Notes: generated from the letters alone by a model not told the origin. Numbered from the stretch's first letter, positions 14,157 through 22,000 are shown. The stretch: DNA of 22,178 bases from DATGIQ01 sp035295665 (GCA_035295665.1 DATGIQ010000636.1:1-22178), one strand, 5' to 3'. Numbers and translations: made by a program.

Positions 14157-15533
14157 ATGCACCATAATGGGCGATCCATCCTACGATTCTTTCTGGCGGC
14201 GTGCCTGGGTATGCTGATACCCGGGCCGATCCGGGCACTCGATTGGCCCCAATGGCTCGGAGCCAACCGAGACGGCATCTGGCGCGAGACCGGCTTGGTG
14301 ACGCGCTTCCCCGCGGGCGGGCCGAAGGTGCTTTGGCGGACGCCGATCGGCACCGGCTACAGCGGCCCCGCGGTTGCCGACGGACGGGTCTATGTCATGG
14401 ACCGGCAGCGGGCCCTGGATGCGACTGGCAAGCCCCGGCGCGCGACACGGGACGGCATCCCCGGGAATGAACGGATCCTGTGCCTGAACGCCGCCGACGG
14501 CAAGATCCTCTGGAAGCATGAGTACGATTGCCCCTACACCATCTCCTATCCCAGCGGACCGCGCACCACGCCGTTGGTTCACCAAGACCGTGTCTACACA
14601 CTTGGGGCCATGGGTGATCTTCTCTGTCTGGAGCGGACCACCGGGAAGGTGCGCTGGGCGAAGAACCTTGCGAAGGAATACAAGCTCGATAGTCCGCCGG
14701 TTTGGGGCTTTGCCGCTCACCCACTGCTCGATGGCGATCTCCTGTATTGCCTGGTCGGCGGCGCGGGGAGTGCCGTCGTGGCGTTTCAGAAAGACACGGG
14801 CCAGGAGGTCTGGAAGGCACTAACGACGGAGGAGGTTGGCTACAGCCCGCCGATGATTTACGAGGCGGGCGGCAAACGGCAGCTGATCATTTGGCTGTCC
14901 GATTCGATCAATGCCCTCGACCCGGCCACGGGCAAGGTTTACTGGACGAAGGCATATCCGGCCGATGGTCCGCCGCAGCGGCCGGCCGTGAACATTATGA
15001 CAGTCCGGCGCATGGACGACATGCTGTTTCTGAGCACGTACTATCACGGTCCGATGATGCTAAAGCTAGCCGCCGACAAACCGGACGCCACGGTGCTGTG
15101 GCACGGCAAGAGCAATAACCCCTCCAAACCCGATGGCGTGCACATTCTGATGGCGGCGCCGGTGCTGAAAGACGGCTACATCTACGGCGTGTGCGCCAAC
15201 GGAGAGTTGCGGTGCCTGAAGGCGGACACCGGCGAGCAGCTTTGGCAGACGTATGCCGCGACCGGCGGGAAGAAGACGGATTGTGGCACGGCTTTCATTG
15301 TGCCACAAGGGGATCGCACCATTCTCTTCAACGACCAGGGCGATTTGATCCTGGCGGAGCTGAACCCCAAGGGCTATCACGAAGTCGACCGGGCCCATAT
15401 CCTGGAGCCGATTCAGGAAGCTCGCGGCCGGCATGTGGTCTGGTCGCACCCCGCCTTCGCGCAGCGGTGCGTGTTCGCCCGCAATGATAAGGAGATGATT
15501 TGTCTGTCGCTGGCGGCGAATGGGGCGAGCTAA
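14157..15533 (+). CDS. Secreted PQQ-type beta-propeller protein
   Basis: The 458-aa protein has an N-terminal signal peptide (basic MHHNGRSILR, then FFLAACLGMLIPG, cleavage probably near residue 28). The planctomycete-style opening DWPQWLGANRDGIW is followed by repeated blades with the pattern GxxYxLxxxTGxxxW: NAADGKILWK, ERTTGKVRWAK, QKDTGQEVWK, DPATGKVYWTK and KADTGEQLWQ. This is the PQQ/BamB-like propeller fold. I see no dehydrogenase active-site residues, so a binding or scaffold role in the periplasm is more likely than alcohol oxidation. Start ATG 14157 has AAGGAG 8 nt upstream, within the 15-nt gap after the zinc-ribbon gene. A TIGR03067 gene follows after 21 nt. Function is otherwise unknown. 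Confidence 0.87.
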   Translation: MHHNGRSILRFFLAACLGMLIPGPIRALDWPQWLGANRDGIWRETGLVTRFPAGGPKVLWRTPIGTGYSGPAVADGRVYVMDRQRALDATGKPRRATRDGIPGNERILCLNAADGKILWKHEYDCPYTISYPSGPRTTPLVHQDRVYTLGAMGDLLCLERTTGKVRWAKNLAKEYKLDSPPVWGFAAHPLLDGDLLYCLVGGAGSAVVAFQKDTGQEVWKALTTEEVGYSPPMIYEAGGKRQLIIWLSDSINALDPATGKVYWTKAYPADGPPQRPAVNIMTVRRMDDMLFLSTYYHGPMMLKLAADKPDATVLWHGKSNNPSKPDGVHILMAAPVLKDGYIYGVCANGELRCLKADTGEQLWQTYAATGGKKTDCGTAFIVPQGDRTILFNDQGDLILAELNPKGYHEVDRAHILEPIQEARGRHVVWSHPAFAQRCVFARNDKEMICLSLAANGAS

Positions 15534-15554
15534 CCTCTTGCACGGAGATCGGCG

Positions 15555-16001
15555 ATGCGATTCGGGATCCTGCTGTGCGCCGTTAGTTTTCTTCTGGCGG
15601 CGGACAATGCCAAGAACGATGTGAACCAGAAAGACCTGGAGCGGCTCCAAGGCGATTGGGCAGCGGTATCGATCATCTCGAATGGGAACAAGCTTGGCGA
15701 CGATGATGTCCAATCCCTGTTCCGAACGACGAAAGGCGATCAGTATACGGTCTTTCTCTTCCGGAAGCCCATCGGCAAGGGAACCATCAAGATCGATGCG
15801 ACCAAGCAACCCAAAACGATCGATTTCCTACCCGCCAGTGTTGCCGCGGTGAAACCGAAGCCGCTGCTCGGGATCTACGAATTCGACGGCGATACCTGGA
15901 AGGTTTGCTATGCCCTTCCCGGCCGGGAGCGGCCGACGGAATTCACATCCAAGGAAGAGAGCGGACAGACGCTGGCGGTGTGGGAGCGGGAGAAGAAGTG
16001 A
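15555..16001 (+). CDS. TIGR03067-type small secreted protein
   Basis: The 148-aa protein has a short signal peptide (MRFGILLCAVSFLLAA) and then the family pattern: LERLQGDWAAVSIISNGNKL near residues 28-47, a central KGTIKIDATKQPKTIDF, GIYEFDGDTWKVCYALPGRERPTEF and a final TLAVWERE. TIGR03067 domains are expanded in planctomycetes; they probably fold as a small beta-barrel, and their function is not established. The ATG at 15555 has GGAGA about 7 nt upstream. It is the third gene of the run starting at 12288, 21 nt after the propeller gene, and the run ends before a long inverted repeat. It appears complete. Confidence 0.85.
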   Translation: MRFGILLCAVSFLLAADNAKNDVNQKDLERLQGDWAAVSIISNGNKLGDDDVQSLFRTTKGDQYTVFLFRKPIGKGTIKIDATKQPKTIDFLPASVAAVKPKPLLGIYEFDGDTWKVCYALPGRERPTEFTSKEESGQTLAVWEREKK

Positions 16002-16092
16002 TCGCATTTGCCCTTTTCGGAGGAATGGACTCACCCCAGTTTCGGCTCTGCACTCATGGCCGCTCTGATTCATGATCCGGTTGGTTGTGTCG

Positions 16093-16159
16093 GTTTCGCG
16101 GCGGTGCGCAGAACCGCGCGGGGCGCATCCGCACGCGGTTCTGCGCACCGCCGCGAAAC
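16093..16159. repeat. Perfect 26-bp inverted repeat
   Basis: Arms 16093-16118 and 16134-16159 are exact reverse complements, with a 15-nt loop (16119-16133). The stem is very GC-rich. It is followed by AAAAAC, not a T-tract. It lies 91 bp after the end of a three-gene run. Possible roles are a transcript end, an mRNA-stabilising structure, or a REP/MITE-like element; a search for other copies would decide. Confidence 0.8.
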
Positions 16160-16328
16160 AAAAACGGACACCTTCAACCAGGCGCAATTCTACCATTCGT
16201 AGTCAGTAGCGTCCTACCATAGCGCTTACCGAACGTGCGAAATGAGCCGATGCTGGCCAAGACCTTTCGAAGGCCTTCGCACGGCAACTGGACTCGCATC
16301 CTGCCGTTTCCTGTTTGGAAGAGATCGC

Positions 16329-16334
16329 TATAAT
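16329..16334 (+). promoter_or_regulatory. -10-like TATAAT before the ClC gene
   Basis: A perfect TATAAT in the context CGCTATAAT, the same nine bases as at the dnaA promoter, but without a good -35 at 16-18 bp. It directly abuts the ATG at 16335. If it is a real promoter, translation must begin downstream, for example at GTG 16422. Confidence 0.35.
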
Positions 16335-18287
16335 ATGCACCCGTCGATTGGGATGCCGACGCTTGGGGCTTTGGCCTCGTCGAAGGATGGCAGGCTTCCC
16401 GGAACTGGGAGCAGACAGAAGGTGTTGAACAAAGGGGATTTTACCGCAGACCTCCGGTTGGTGTGGCTCGCCGCCCTCGCCGTTCCTACGGGGGCTCTTT
16501 GTGGATTGGTGGCGCTCGTCCTCCAGCGGCTGATCGGGCTATTCACCAATCTTTTCTATTATCAAAGTCTTACGGTTCCGCACGAGCTGATCTCCCCGCC
16601 GACCGATGTCCACGGCTGGGTCGCGGTCGCGCTGATCCTGGTCCCTGTCGTGGGCGGTCTGATCATCGGGCTGATGGCCCGCTACGGTTCGGAGCGCATT
16701 CGCGGACATGGCATCCCGGAAGCGATGGAAGCCATCCTCATCGGTCAGAGTCGGATGCAGCCCCGCGTCGCCGTGCTCAAGCCGCTTTCCTCCGCCATTT
16801 CGATCGGCTCGGGCGGCCCGTTCGGCGCCGAAGGCCCAATCATCATGACCGGCGGGGCCTTCGGTTCGATCATGGCCCAAATCTGTCGTACCACGGCTGC
16901 CGAGCGGAAGACGCTCCTCGTCGCCGGCGCCGCCGGGGGCATGGCTGCCACGTTTGGCACGCCGGTGGCTGCTGTGCTGCTTGCTGTCGAACTCTTGCTG
17001 TTCGAGTGGAAGCCACGCAGCCTCGTGCCGGTTGCTCTGGCCAGCGCGGTGGCTGCTCTCCTGCGCGGATTGCTTCAATCCGACCCGCGCCTTAGTCTGG
17101 GTCCGACGCCGCTGTTTCCGATCCTGCCGCCGCATGATCCGCTGGACATCGTCACCCTGTTGGCCTGCGTTCCGGTTGGTCTCCTGGCTGGGTTGACCTC
17201 GCTGTTGCTCACCGGCGCCGTCTATGCGGCGGAAGATGCCTTTCACCGCCTTCCCATCCATTGGATGTGGTGGCCGGCGCTCGGCGGACTGGCGGTCGGC
17301 ATCGGTGGCTACTTTCAGCCGCACGCCTTGGGTGTGGGTTATGACAACATCGAACGGCTCCTTCACGGACAGTATCAGCTAGGACCTCTGGTCGCGCTCA
17401 TCGCGGTGAAGTTCGCGATCTGGGCGATTGCGCTGGGCTCTGGGACTTCGGGCGGTGTGCTGGCGCCGCTCTTGATTATCGGCGGCGCGCTCGGAGGGCT
17501 GGAACACCTGCTTGGTCTTCCAGGCGGCGATGCTCAGTTTTGGCCGCTGATCAGCATGGCGGCTGTCATGGGTGGCACAATGCGGTCCCCTCTGACGGGC
17601 GTCTTATTCGCCATGGAGCTGACCTACGATCTGAACACCTTCCTGGCTCTGCTGATCGCTACCACGGTCTCGCATGGCTTCACCGTCTTGTTCATGAAGC
17701 GATCCATCTTGACGGAGAAGGTGGCACGGCGCGGTTATCATGTGAGCCGGGAGTACACCGTGGATCCGCTGGAGCGGCTGAGCGTGAGCGAGGTCATGAC
17801 CGCACCGGTCGTGACGATCCCCGCTTCGTTACCCGCACGGGAGCTTCTCGGAACCTATTTCCTGGGCGACCCGACTACCAAGCACCAGGGCTACCCGGTC
17901 GTGGACCCGCGGGGTGAATTGCTGGGTGTGGTCACGCGCTCGAGTCTGCTGGAGCACTGGGTGTCCGCCTTCCTCGATCCGGAAGCGCGATCGGAGCTGG
18001 CAAAGACCGAGCCGATCATCGCCTACGATCTCATTGGGCGCGCACCGATTACCATTTTTCCAGAGGAAACCTGCCGAACTGCTGCCGAGCGGATGGCCGC
18101 GGCGGGGGTCGGCCGGCTGCCGGTCGTCTCCTCCGAGGGACCGCAGAAGGTGATCGGTATCATTACACGCAGCGATCTGCTCAAGCCAAGGGCCCGCTCA
18201 GTCGAGGAAGAAGTCCGGCGGGAACGGCTCATTCGACTGCGTCGCCGGTCGCGGCACAAGACGCGGTCGGAGGGCAGGCCCGGCTAA
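16335..18287 (+). CDS. ClC-family chloride channel/transporter with CBS domains
   Basis: Integral inner-membrane anion channel or H+/Cl- exchanger; 650 aa from this start. Numbering from 16242 (subtract 31 for this start), the membrane part spans about 72-488. It has the selectivity motif GSGGPFGAEGP (189-199) with gating Glu197 and the second filter region GSGTSGGVLAP (400-409). A cytoplasmic CBS pair follows (about 515-575 and 592-648) and a basic tail. At the inner proton-glutamate position of E. coli ClC (the second Glu of IIEEMRP) this protein appears to have Leu251 after Glu250, by eye alignment. The start is uncertain: the frame is open from 16242, ATG 16335 has a purine-rich GGAAGAGA 10 nt upstream, and GTG 16422 with GGGAG is equally possible. 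It is probably monocistronic; ligand and ion are not determinable here. Confidence 0.88.
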   Translation: MHPSIGMPTLGALASSKDGRLPGTGSRQKVLNKGDFTADLRLVWLAALAVPTGALCGLVALVLQRLIGLFTNLFYYQSLTVPHELISPPTDVHGWVAVALILVPVVGGLIIGLMARYGSERIRGHGIPEAMEAILIGQSRMQPRVAVLKPLSSAISIGSGGPFGAEGPIIMTGGAFGSIMAQICRTTAAERKTLLVAGAAGGMAATFGTPVAAVLLAVELLLFEWKPRSLVPVALASAVAALLRGLLQSDPRLSLGPTPLFPILPPHDPLDIVTLLACVPVGLLAGLTSLLLTGAVYAAEDAFHRLPIHWMWWPALGGLAVGIGGYFQPHALGVGYDNIERLLHGQYQLGPLVALIAVKFAIWAIALGSGTSGGVLAPLLIIGGALGGLEHLLGLPGGDAQFWPLISMAAVMGGTMRSPLTGVLFAMELTYDLNTFLALLIATTVSHGFTVLFMKRSILTEKVARRGYHVSREYTVDPLERLSVSEVMTAPVVTIPASLPARELLGTYFLGDPTTKHQGYPVVDPRGELLGVVTRSSLLEHWVSAFLDPEARSELAKTEPIIAYDLIGRAPITIFPEETCRTAAERMAAAGVGRLPVVSSEGPQKVIGIITRSDLLKPRARSVEEEVRRERLIRLRRRSRHKTRSEGRPG

Positions 18288-18766
18288 TCCGCTCGCACAA
18301 ATCCGTGTGGCACCACGAACAAGCAGGGCTCGTCTGGCCTTCGAGGCCGCCGAACAACTCATCCGGGGCCGGGCACCGGCCCAGAACCTGCGCACGCTGG
18401 ATGCGCTTCAAGCCGTTCGGCTTTGAATCAGGTCGCGGCGCGGGTGCAAAAGATTTTTTTCGCCGCCTTTGGATTTTGTCCGCCGACCCCCCTTTCCCAC
18501 GATAAGTCTCTTGTTGGGCCACCCTGAACCAATCCAGGACGCAACAATTCCTGATGTGTCTTGCGGCTGGCCAGTAGCAGAAACGATGTCGCGCCGGCCG
18601 GGTGATACCTCCAGCCCATTCGCCTACCCGCCTGGTCTGTGCGACCAAAGGGTTTTTACTGGACCGTTGCTTGCGAGCTAAAGGACCGGCCCGCGTCGGT
18701 GCCGGTCGTATCCAGCGGACGATCTCCGTGTATCCTGTTGGCTCTTGCCACAAAAGGAGAATTATC
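18288..18766. other. Intergenic region, 479 bp, with a possible gene remnant
   Basis: No intact gene is supported. Contents: a 38-residue open stretch at 18319-18426 that reads like the C-terminal part of a PIN-domain protein, a 7-bp GC hairpin (18366-18382), a 7-bp inverted repeat (18684-18707), a T-run at 18455-18461, and the AAGGAG ribosome site (18754-18759) of the next gene. No clear promoter was found. Confidence 0.5.
18319..18426 (+). pseudogene. Possible PIN-domain (VapC-like) C-terminal remnant
   Basis: One frame reads ARLAFEAAEQLIRG followed by NLRTLDALQAVRL and a stop. The pattern LRTLDALxLA is typical of the last conserved helix of PIN-domain toxins. There is no upstream start or catalytic acidic residues in frame, so at most this is a decayed fragment. 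It could equally be a chance reading of GC-rich DNA. Confidence 0.2.
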
Positions 18767-21448
18767 ATGCGCTTCGCATCGTATCTGCAGAATGTTCGGC
18801 GCTTCCTCAAGCGTAGCCGTTCCGTGTCCCCGACCAAGCCGCCGCGGCGCGCGCTGGCGCTGGAAGCGCTTGAATATCGGCAGGTTCCCTCCATTCTCTT
18901 CCAGCCCGGCATCGGCGTGACCGCCAGCGACTGGGGCGGCCCGGTTATCAACAACGTTCATGCCGAGCTGGTCTTCTGGGGCAATAGCTGGAACTTCGGC
19001 TCTGGCCCGGCCTTGCGGCAAACCATTCAGAGCGCCATCGACGGCATGCTGCAAAGTCCGTATCTGACAGCTCTGTCCGAGTACCGTGGCAGCATCGGCG
19101 CCGGCCAGGTAACTGGCTGGAAAGTCGATTCCGAGTTGAGCCCGGGAGCTACCTTCAATGACTTCGATCCGATCGCCATGCTGCAATTGGGGTTCCGTCC
19201 CTTTGGGCCGCTGCCCGATCCGTTCTATAACGCGGACCCAAACCGGCTCTACGTCGTGATTCCTCCGCCGGGGTCCCAGCTCACGGGAGGAGCCGTGGAA
19301 CACGACGGCTACCATGCCGTGGTTCCTTACTTCGCGCCGCCTTTTGGCTTCCCTGCTCCCTTCAACTTTGCCGTGGTGAGTAACGACGGGAACGTGGACG
19401 ATGTGACGAAAATCGTGTCGCATGAAATCATCGAGGCTGTTTCGGATCCGGTCTTGAACGCAATTCACACCAGCGAAGGCGATTTTCCAAACAATGAACT
19501 CTGCGACAACCACGCCCAGAACTACGCCTACCGGCCCAATGGCGTCGACCTTCTTCAGGCCTGGTTCTCCCAGGCTAACGATGCGTTTATCGTTCCCACG
19601 GACCAAGCCCAGAACTTCCTGGTGAAGGACGGCACACTGATCGTGAATGGCGACCAGCTGAACAATATCAACGACACAATTACGCTGGATGTGACCGACG
19701 CCGGCGGCATTCGCGCAACACTCAATGGCGAAGTGGCAGAATTCGATAAGGGGGCCATCAACGGCATCACCGTCAATAGCGGCGGGGGCAACGACCAGAT
19801 CCATGTACTGCGTACGATCGTGGATGCGCCGGTGTCCATCGTCAGCGGCGGCACCGCCACCGTCGTCGTGGGCCACGACGGCACGGTCCAGGATATCCTG
19901 GGTGCGGTCAACATCGAAAACTCCACCTTCCATGGCACGGCTCTCGTCGTCGATGACTCCGCGGATACCCTGATCCCGACGGTAAAGCTCGACTCCTTTA
20001 CACCAGCCTCGGATCAGCCCTGGGGTCGGATTTCCGGCCTGGCGAACGCACCGATCAGCTATGAATACGATGACACGAGCAGTGTGACCATTCACACGGG
20101 CTTCGCCGGTTTTGGGTACGGGATGATCGTCAACGTCCAGAGCACCGGTGTGCCGACCAGTCTGATTGGCCATGGGCCCTGCACGGTCAACGTGGGCAAT
20201 GCCAGCAAGGTCGAGGGTATCCAGGGTGCGTTAACCATTCAAAATCCTTTGGACCATACCACCCTTATGGTGGATGACAGCAACGATAGCCAGAACCGTC
20301 CCGCAGTCACGGCCGATACCATTTCCATCGCTGGCGCGTCCTTTGGTCAGATTGAAGGCCTGGGGGCGGAGCCGATCCAATTCAAATATGCCGATACGCA
20401 GAGTCTCACCCTGAAGACGGGCATGGGCGGAGCCTCGGTATACGTGCTGGGCACAGGCGTACCGACCACGCTCGTCGGCTATACGGCCAGCACGGTCAAG
20501 GTTGGCAATGCCGGGAAGGTCGAGGGTATCCAGGGTGCGTTAACCATTCAAAACCCACCGAACCATACCACCCTCACGGTGGATGACCGGAACGATAGCC
20601 AGAACCATTCCGCAGTCACGATCGATACCATTTCCATCGCTGGCGCGTCCTATGGCCAGATTCTGGGCCTGGGAGCGGCGACGATCCAATTCAAATATGT
20701 CGATACGCAAAGTGTAACCCTGCACACGGGCATGGGCGGAGCCTCGGTATACGTGCTGGGCACAGGCGTACCGACCACGCTGGTCGGCCATACGGCCGGC
20801 ACGGTCAAGGTCGGCAATGCCGGGAAGGTCGAGGATATCAAGGGTGCGTTGACGATTCTCAATCCGGCCAGCCATTCCACGGTGACCGTGGACGACACGA
20901 ATGATACGATGGCCTGCCCCAATGTTGTGGTCGATACCCAGCAGCTCATCGGCGTTTCCTATGGCCGGATTCTCGGCCTGGGCACGGCGGAGCCAATCCA
21001 ATTCGACTATAACCATACGCAGAGCCTGACCCTGCACACGGGCATGGGCGGAGCCACGGTCAACGTCCTGAGCACCGCCGTGCCCACCATGCTGGTTGGC
21101 CACGCGGACAGCATCGTCAATGTGGGCAATTCGTTCAATGGCGTGCAGGACATCTATGGAGCGCTGACGATCTTGAATCCCCCGGCCCATACCGTGCTGA
21201 ATGTGAACGATGGTACCGACCACATGGGTCGGAACGCCACGGTCGCTCTTCTGACTGGGCTCCTGCCCTTGTGCAGGATCCAGGGTCTGGCACCGGCCGC
21301 GATCACCTTTGGACTGTACGACGTGAATGCCCTCAATCTCACGACGGGCACGGGGAATGACACGCTCACGATCTTGAGTATCTTGAAGAGCTACTTCTCG
21401 CTGACGCTCAGCAACGCGGGAGGAAACGACACGATCATCTGGGTGTGA
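18767..21448 (+). CDS. Secreted 893-aa protein: HExxE domain plus five ~103-aa repeats
   Basis: ATG 18767 has AAGGAG with 7 nt spacing, which rules out the longer open frame from 18602. Residues 32-42, LEALEYRQVPS, follow a basic N-terminus and fit the motif I know from planctomycete secreted proteins. Residues about 55-280 form a globular domain with SDWGGPVI, AELVFWG and the segment VSHEIIEAVSDP (217-228, His219, Glu220, Glu223). EGDF and ELCDNHA follow, with a pattern like HE..EA.TDP...E.GD.C proteins thought to be metal-binding or protease-like. From about 365 to 850 come five related units with VGN..KVE.I.GALTI, VDD.NDS, GLG..PIQF.Y..TQS and HTGMGGA, ending in GTGNDTLTILS and GGNDTIIWV. 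It is probably exported to the cell surface. Catalysis is inferred only from the HExxE motif. The function is unknown. Confidence 0.82.
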   Translation: MRFASYLQNVRRFLKRSRSVSPTKPPRRALALEALEYRQVPSILFQPGIGVTASDWGGPVINNVHAELVFWGNSWNFGSGPALRQTIQSAIDGMLQSPYLTALSEYRGSIGAGQVTGWKVDSELSPGATFNDFDPIAMLQLGFRPFGPLPDPFYNADPNRLYVVIPPPGSQLTGGAVEHDGYHAVVPYFAPPFGFPAPFNFAVVSNDGNVDDVTKIVSHEIIEAVSDPVLNAIHTSEGDFPNNELCDNHAQNYAYRPNGVDLLQAWFSQANDAFIVPTDQAQNFLVKDGTLIVNGDQLNNINDTITLDVTDAGGIRATLNGEVAEFDKGAINGITVNSGGGNDQIHVLRTIVDAPVSIVSGGTATVVVGHDGTVQDILGAVNIENSTFHGTALVVDDSADTLIPTVKLDSFTPASDQPWGRISGLANAPISYEYDDTSSVTIHTGFAGFGYGMIVNVQSTGVPTSLIGHGPCTVNVGNASKVEGIQGALTIQNPLDHTTLMVDDSNDSQNRPAVTADTISIAGASFGQIEGLGAEPIQFKYADTQSLTLKTGMGGASVYVLGTGVPTTLVGYTASTVKVGNAGKVEGIQGALTIQNPPNHTTLTVDDRNDSQNHSAVTIDTISIAGASYGQILGLGAATIQFKYVDTQSVTLHTGMGGASVYVLGTGVPTTLVGHTAGTVKVGNAGKVEDIKGALTILNPASHSTVTVDDTNDTMACPNVVVDTQQLIGVSYGRILGLGTAEPIQFDYNHTQSLTLHTGMGGATVNVLSTAVPTMLVGHADSIVNVGNSFNGVQDIYGALTILNPPAHTVLNVNDGTDHMGRNATVALLTGLLPLCRIQGLAPAAITFGLYDVNALNLTTGTGNDTLTILSILKSYFSLTLSNAGGNDTIIWV
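19858..21300 (+). repeat. Five tandem coding units, core period 309 bp
   Basis: The landmark AAGGTCGAG occurs at 20207, 20516 and 20825, exactly 309 bp apart; diverged units lie on each side (about 19858 and 21110). Units 2-4 share long identical blocks, for example about 55 bp from the tracts near 20427 and 20736, which suggests recent duplication or gene conversion. Confidence 0.85.
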
Positions 21449-21496
21449 ACCAGGGCCACGGTTGAAGATTTTCGGATGTGCCGCGCCTCTTGCAAG

Positions 21497-21541
21497 CGGG
21501 GACATGAGGGCTTGTTCGGCAAGAACACCCTGATGTCCCCG
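21497..21541 (+). terminator. Hairpin after the 893-aa repeat protein
   Basis: The stem is formed by CGGGGACAT, AGGG and TGTTC on the left, pairing with their complements on the right (one mismatch, one 2-nt bulge, 18 bp in all) around a 5-nt loop. It begins 48 nt after the stop codon and is followed by TTCTTCGCC, only weakly T-rich. Confidence 0.55.
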
Positions 21542-21589
21542 TTCTTCGCCCAACCTTAGTGTCCGCAGCCGGTGAAGGCGGCTAAGTGC

Positions 21590-21618
21590 TTGACCCGGCC
21601 TCCGGACGGGTGTTTACT
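21590..21618 (+). promoter_or_regulatory. Probable promoter of the small-gene pair
   Basis: -35 TTGACC (21590-21595, 5 of 6) and -10 TTTACT (21613-21618, 4 of 6) with a 17-bp spacer. The start codon follows 38 bp later, with AAAGGA 7 nt before it. Confidence 0.5.
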
Positions 21619-21656
21619 GACCCTCCTTTTTCGCAACCAACAGAAAGGACGATCCC

Positions 21657-21983
21657 ATGAGCGAGAAAAATAAACCCGCCCACACCATCCGCGGCACCCC
21701 CGGCAGCGGCTTAAAGCTCACCCTGTGGAAGCATGACAGCGACAAAGGCCCGTGGTACAGCGCCACGCCCAGCCGCTCGTACAAAGACGGCGACCAGTGG
21801 AAGGAAAGCACTTCCTTCAGCCAGCAAGACTTCCTCGAGTTGGCGGAGATGTTCCGCGAGGCGCACGCCTGGACCAAAGAGCAGGCCCGGACCAGGTCGG
21901 CCCAGCAGAGCCAGGACACGCCGCAGGCCAGCTACGCCGAGCAAGAGAGGGAGCGCAAGAGAGCCGGCGAACGCGGACGCTAG
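21657..21983 (+). CDS. Conserved-looking small hypothetical protein
   Basis: The 108-aa protein is hydrophilic and cytoplasmic, with no signal or membrane segment. Residues about 18-50 alternate as beta-strands (LKLTLWKHDS, GPWYSATPSRSYKDGDQWKE). Then comes a helix, SFSQQDFLELAEMFREAHAWTKEQA, and a charged Gln/Glu/Arg-rich tail ending in ERERKRAGERGR. The core WYS, SRSYKDGDQWKES and SFSQQD strongly resembles small proteins I have seen in planctomycetes and some proteobacteria with no assigned function; a nucleic-acid-binding role is possible from the beta core and basic tail but is a guess. ATG 21657 has AAAGGA 7 nt upstream and a promoter before it. The second small gene begins 82 bp after its stop. 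Confidence 0.78.
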   Translation: MSEKNKPAHTIRGTPGSGLKLTLWKHDSDKGPWYSATPSRSYKDGDQWKESTSFSQQDFLELAEMFREAHAWTKEQARTRSAQQSQDTPQASYAEQERERKRAGERGR

Positions 21984-22000
21984 GCCCGCAGCGCCCCGGT

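Larger units (their letters stand above)
16002..16334. other. Intergenic region with palindrome, no gene supported
   Basis: The 333 bases between the TIGR03067 gene and the chosen ClC start hold the perfect 26-bp inverted repeat at 16093-16159 and a perfect TATAAT at 16329-16334. A 64-codon open frame (16008-16202) runs through the palindrome and has no protein-like features. The ClC frame stays open back to 16242, but that part looks non-coding. Confidence 0.6.

Noticed and set aside
14157..15533. PQQ-dependent alcohol dehydrogenase
   Set aside because: The protein is shorter than those enzymes, and I see no active-site or heme motifs; only the propeller pattern is present.
16008..16202. 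64-codon frame after the TIGR03067 gene
   Set aside because: It runs through the 26-bp inverted repeat, has no ribosome site and gives a low-complexity Arg/Ser/Ala peptide.
18602..18766. N-terminal extension of the 893-aa protein to an upstream ATG
   Set aside because: The ATG at 18767 has AAGGAG at ideal spacing, and the typical secreted N-terminus begins there.
18656..20173. 505-codon antisense frame opposite the 893-aa protein
   Set aside because: The plus-strand gene has a good ribosome site, export motif and repeats; the antisense frame is rich in His/Arg/Asp, as expected of a shadow.
19858..21300. CRISPR or satellite repeats
   Set aside because: The 309-bp units keep one reading frame throughout and encode a continuous protein.
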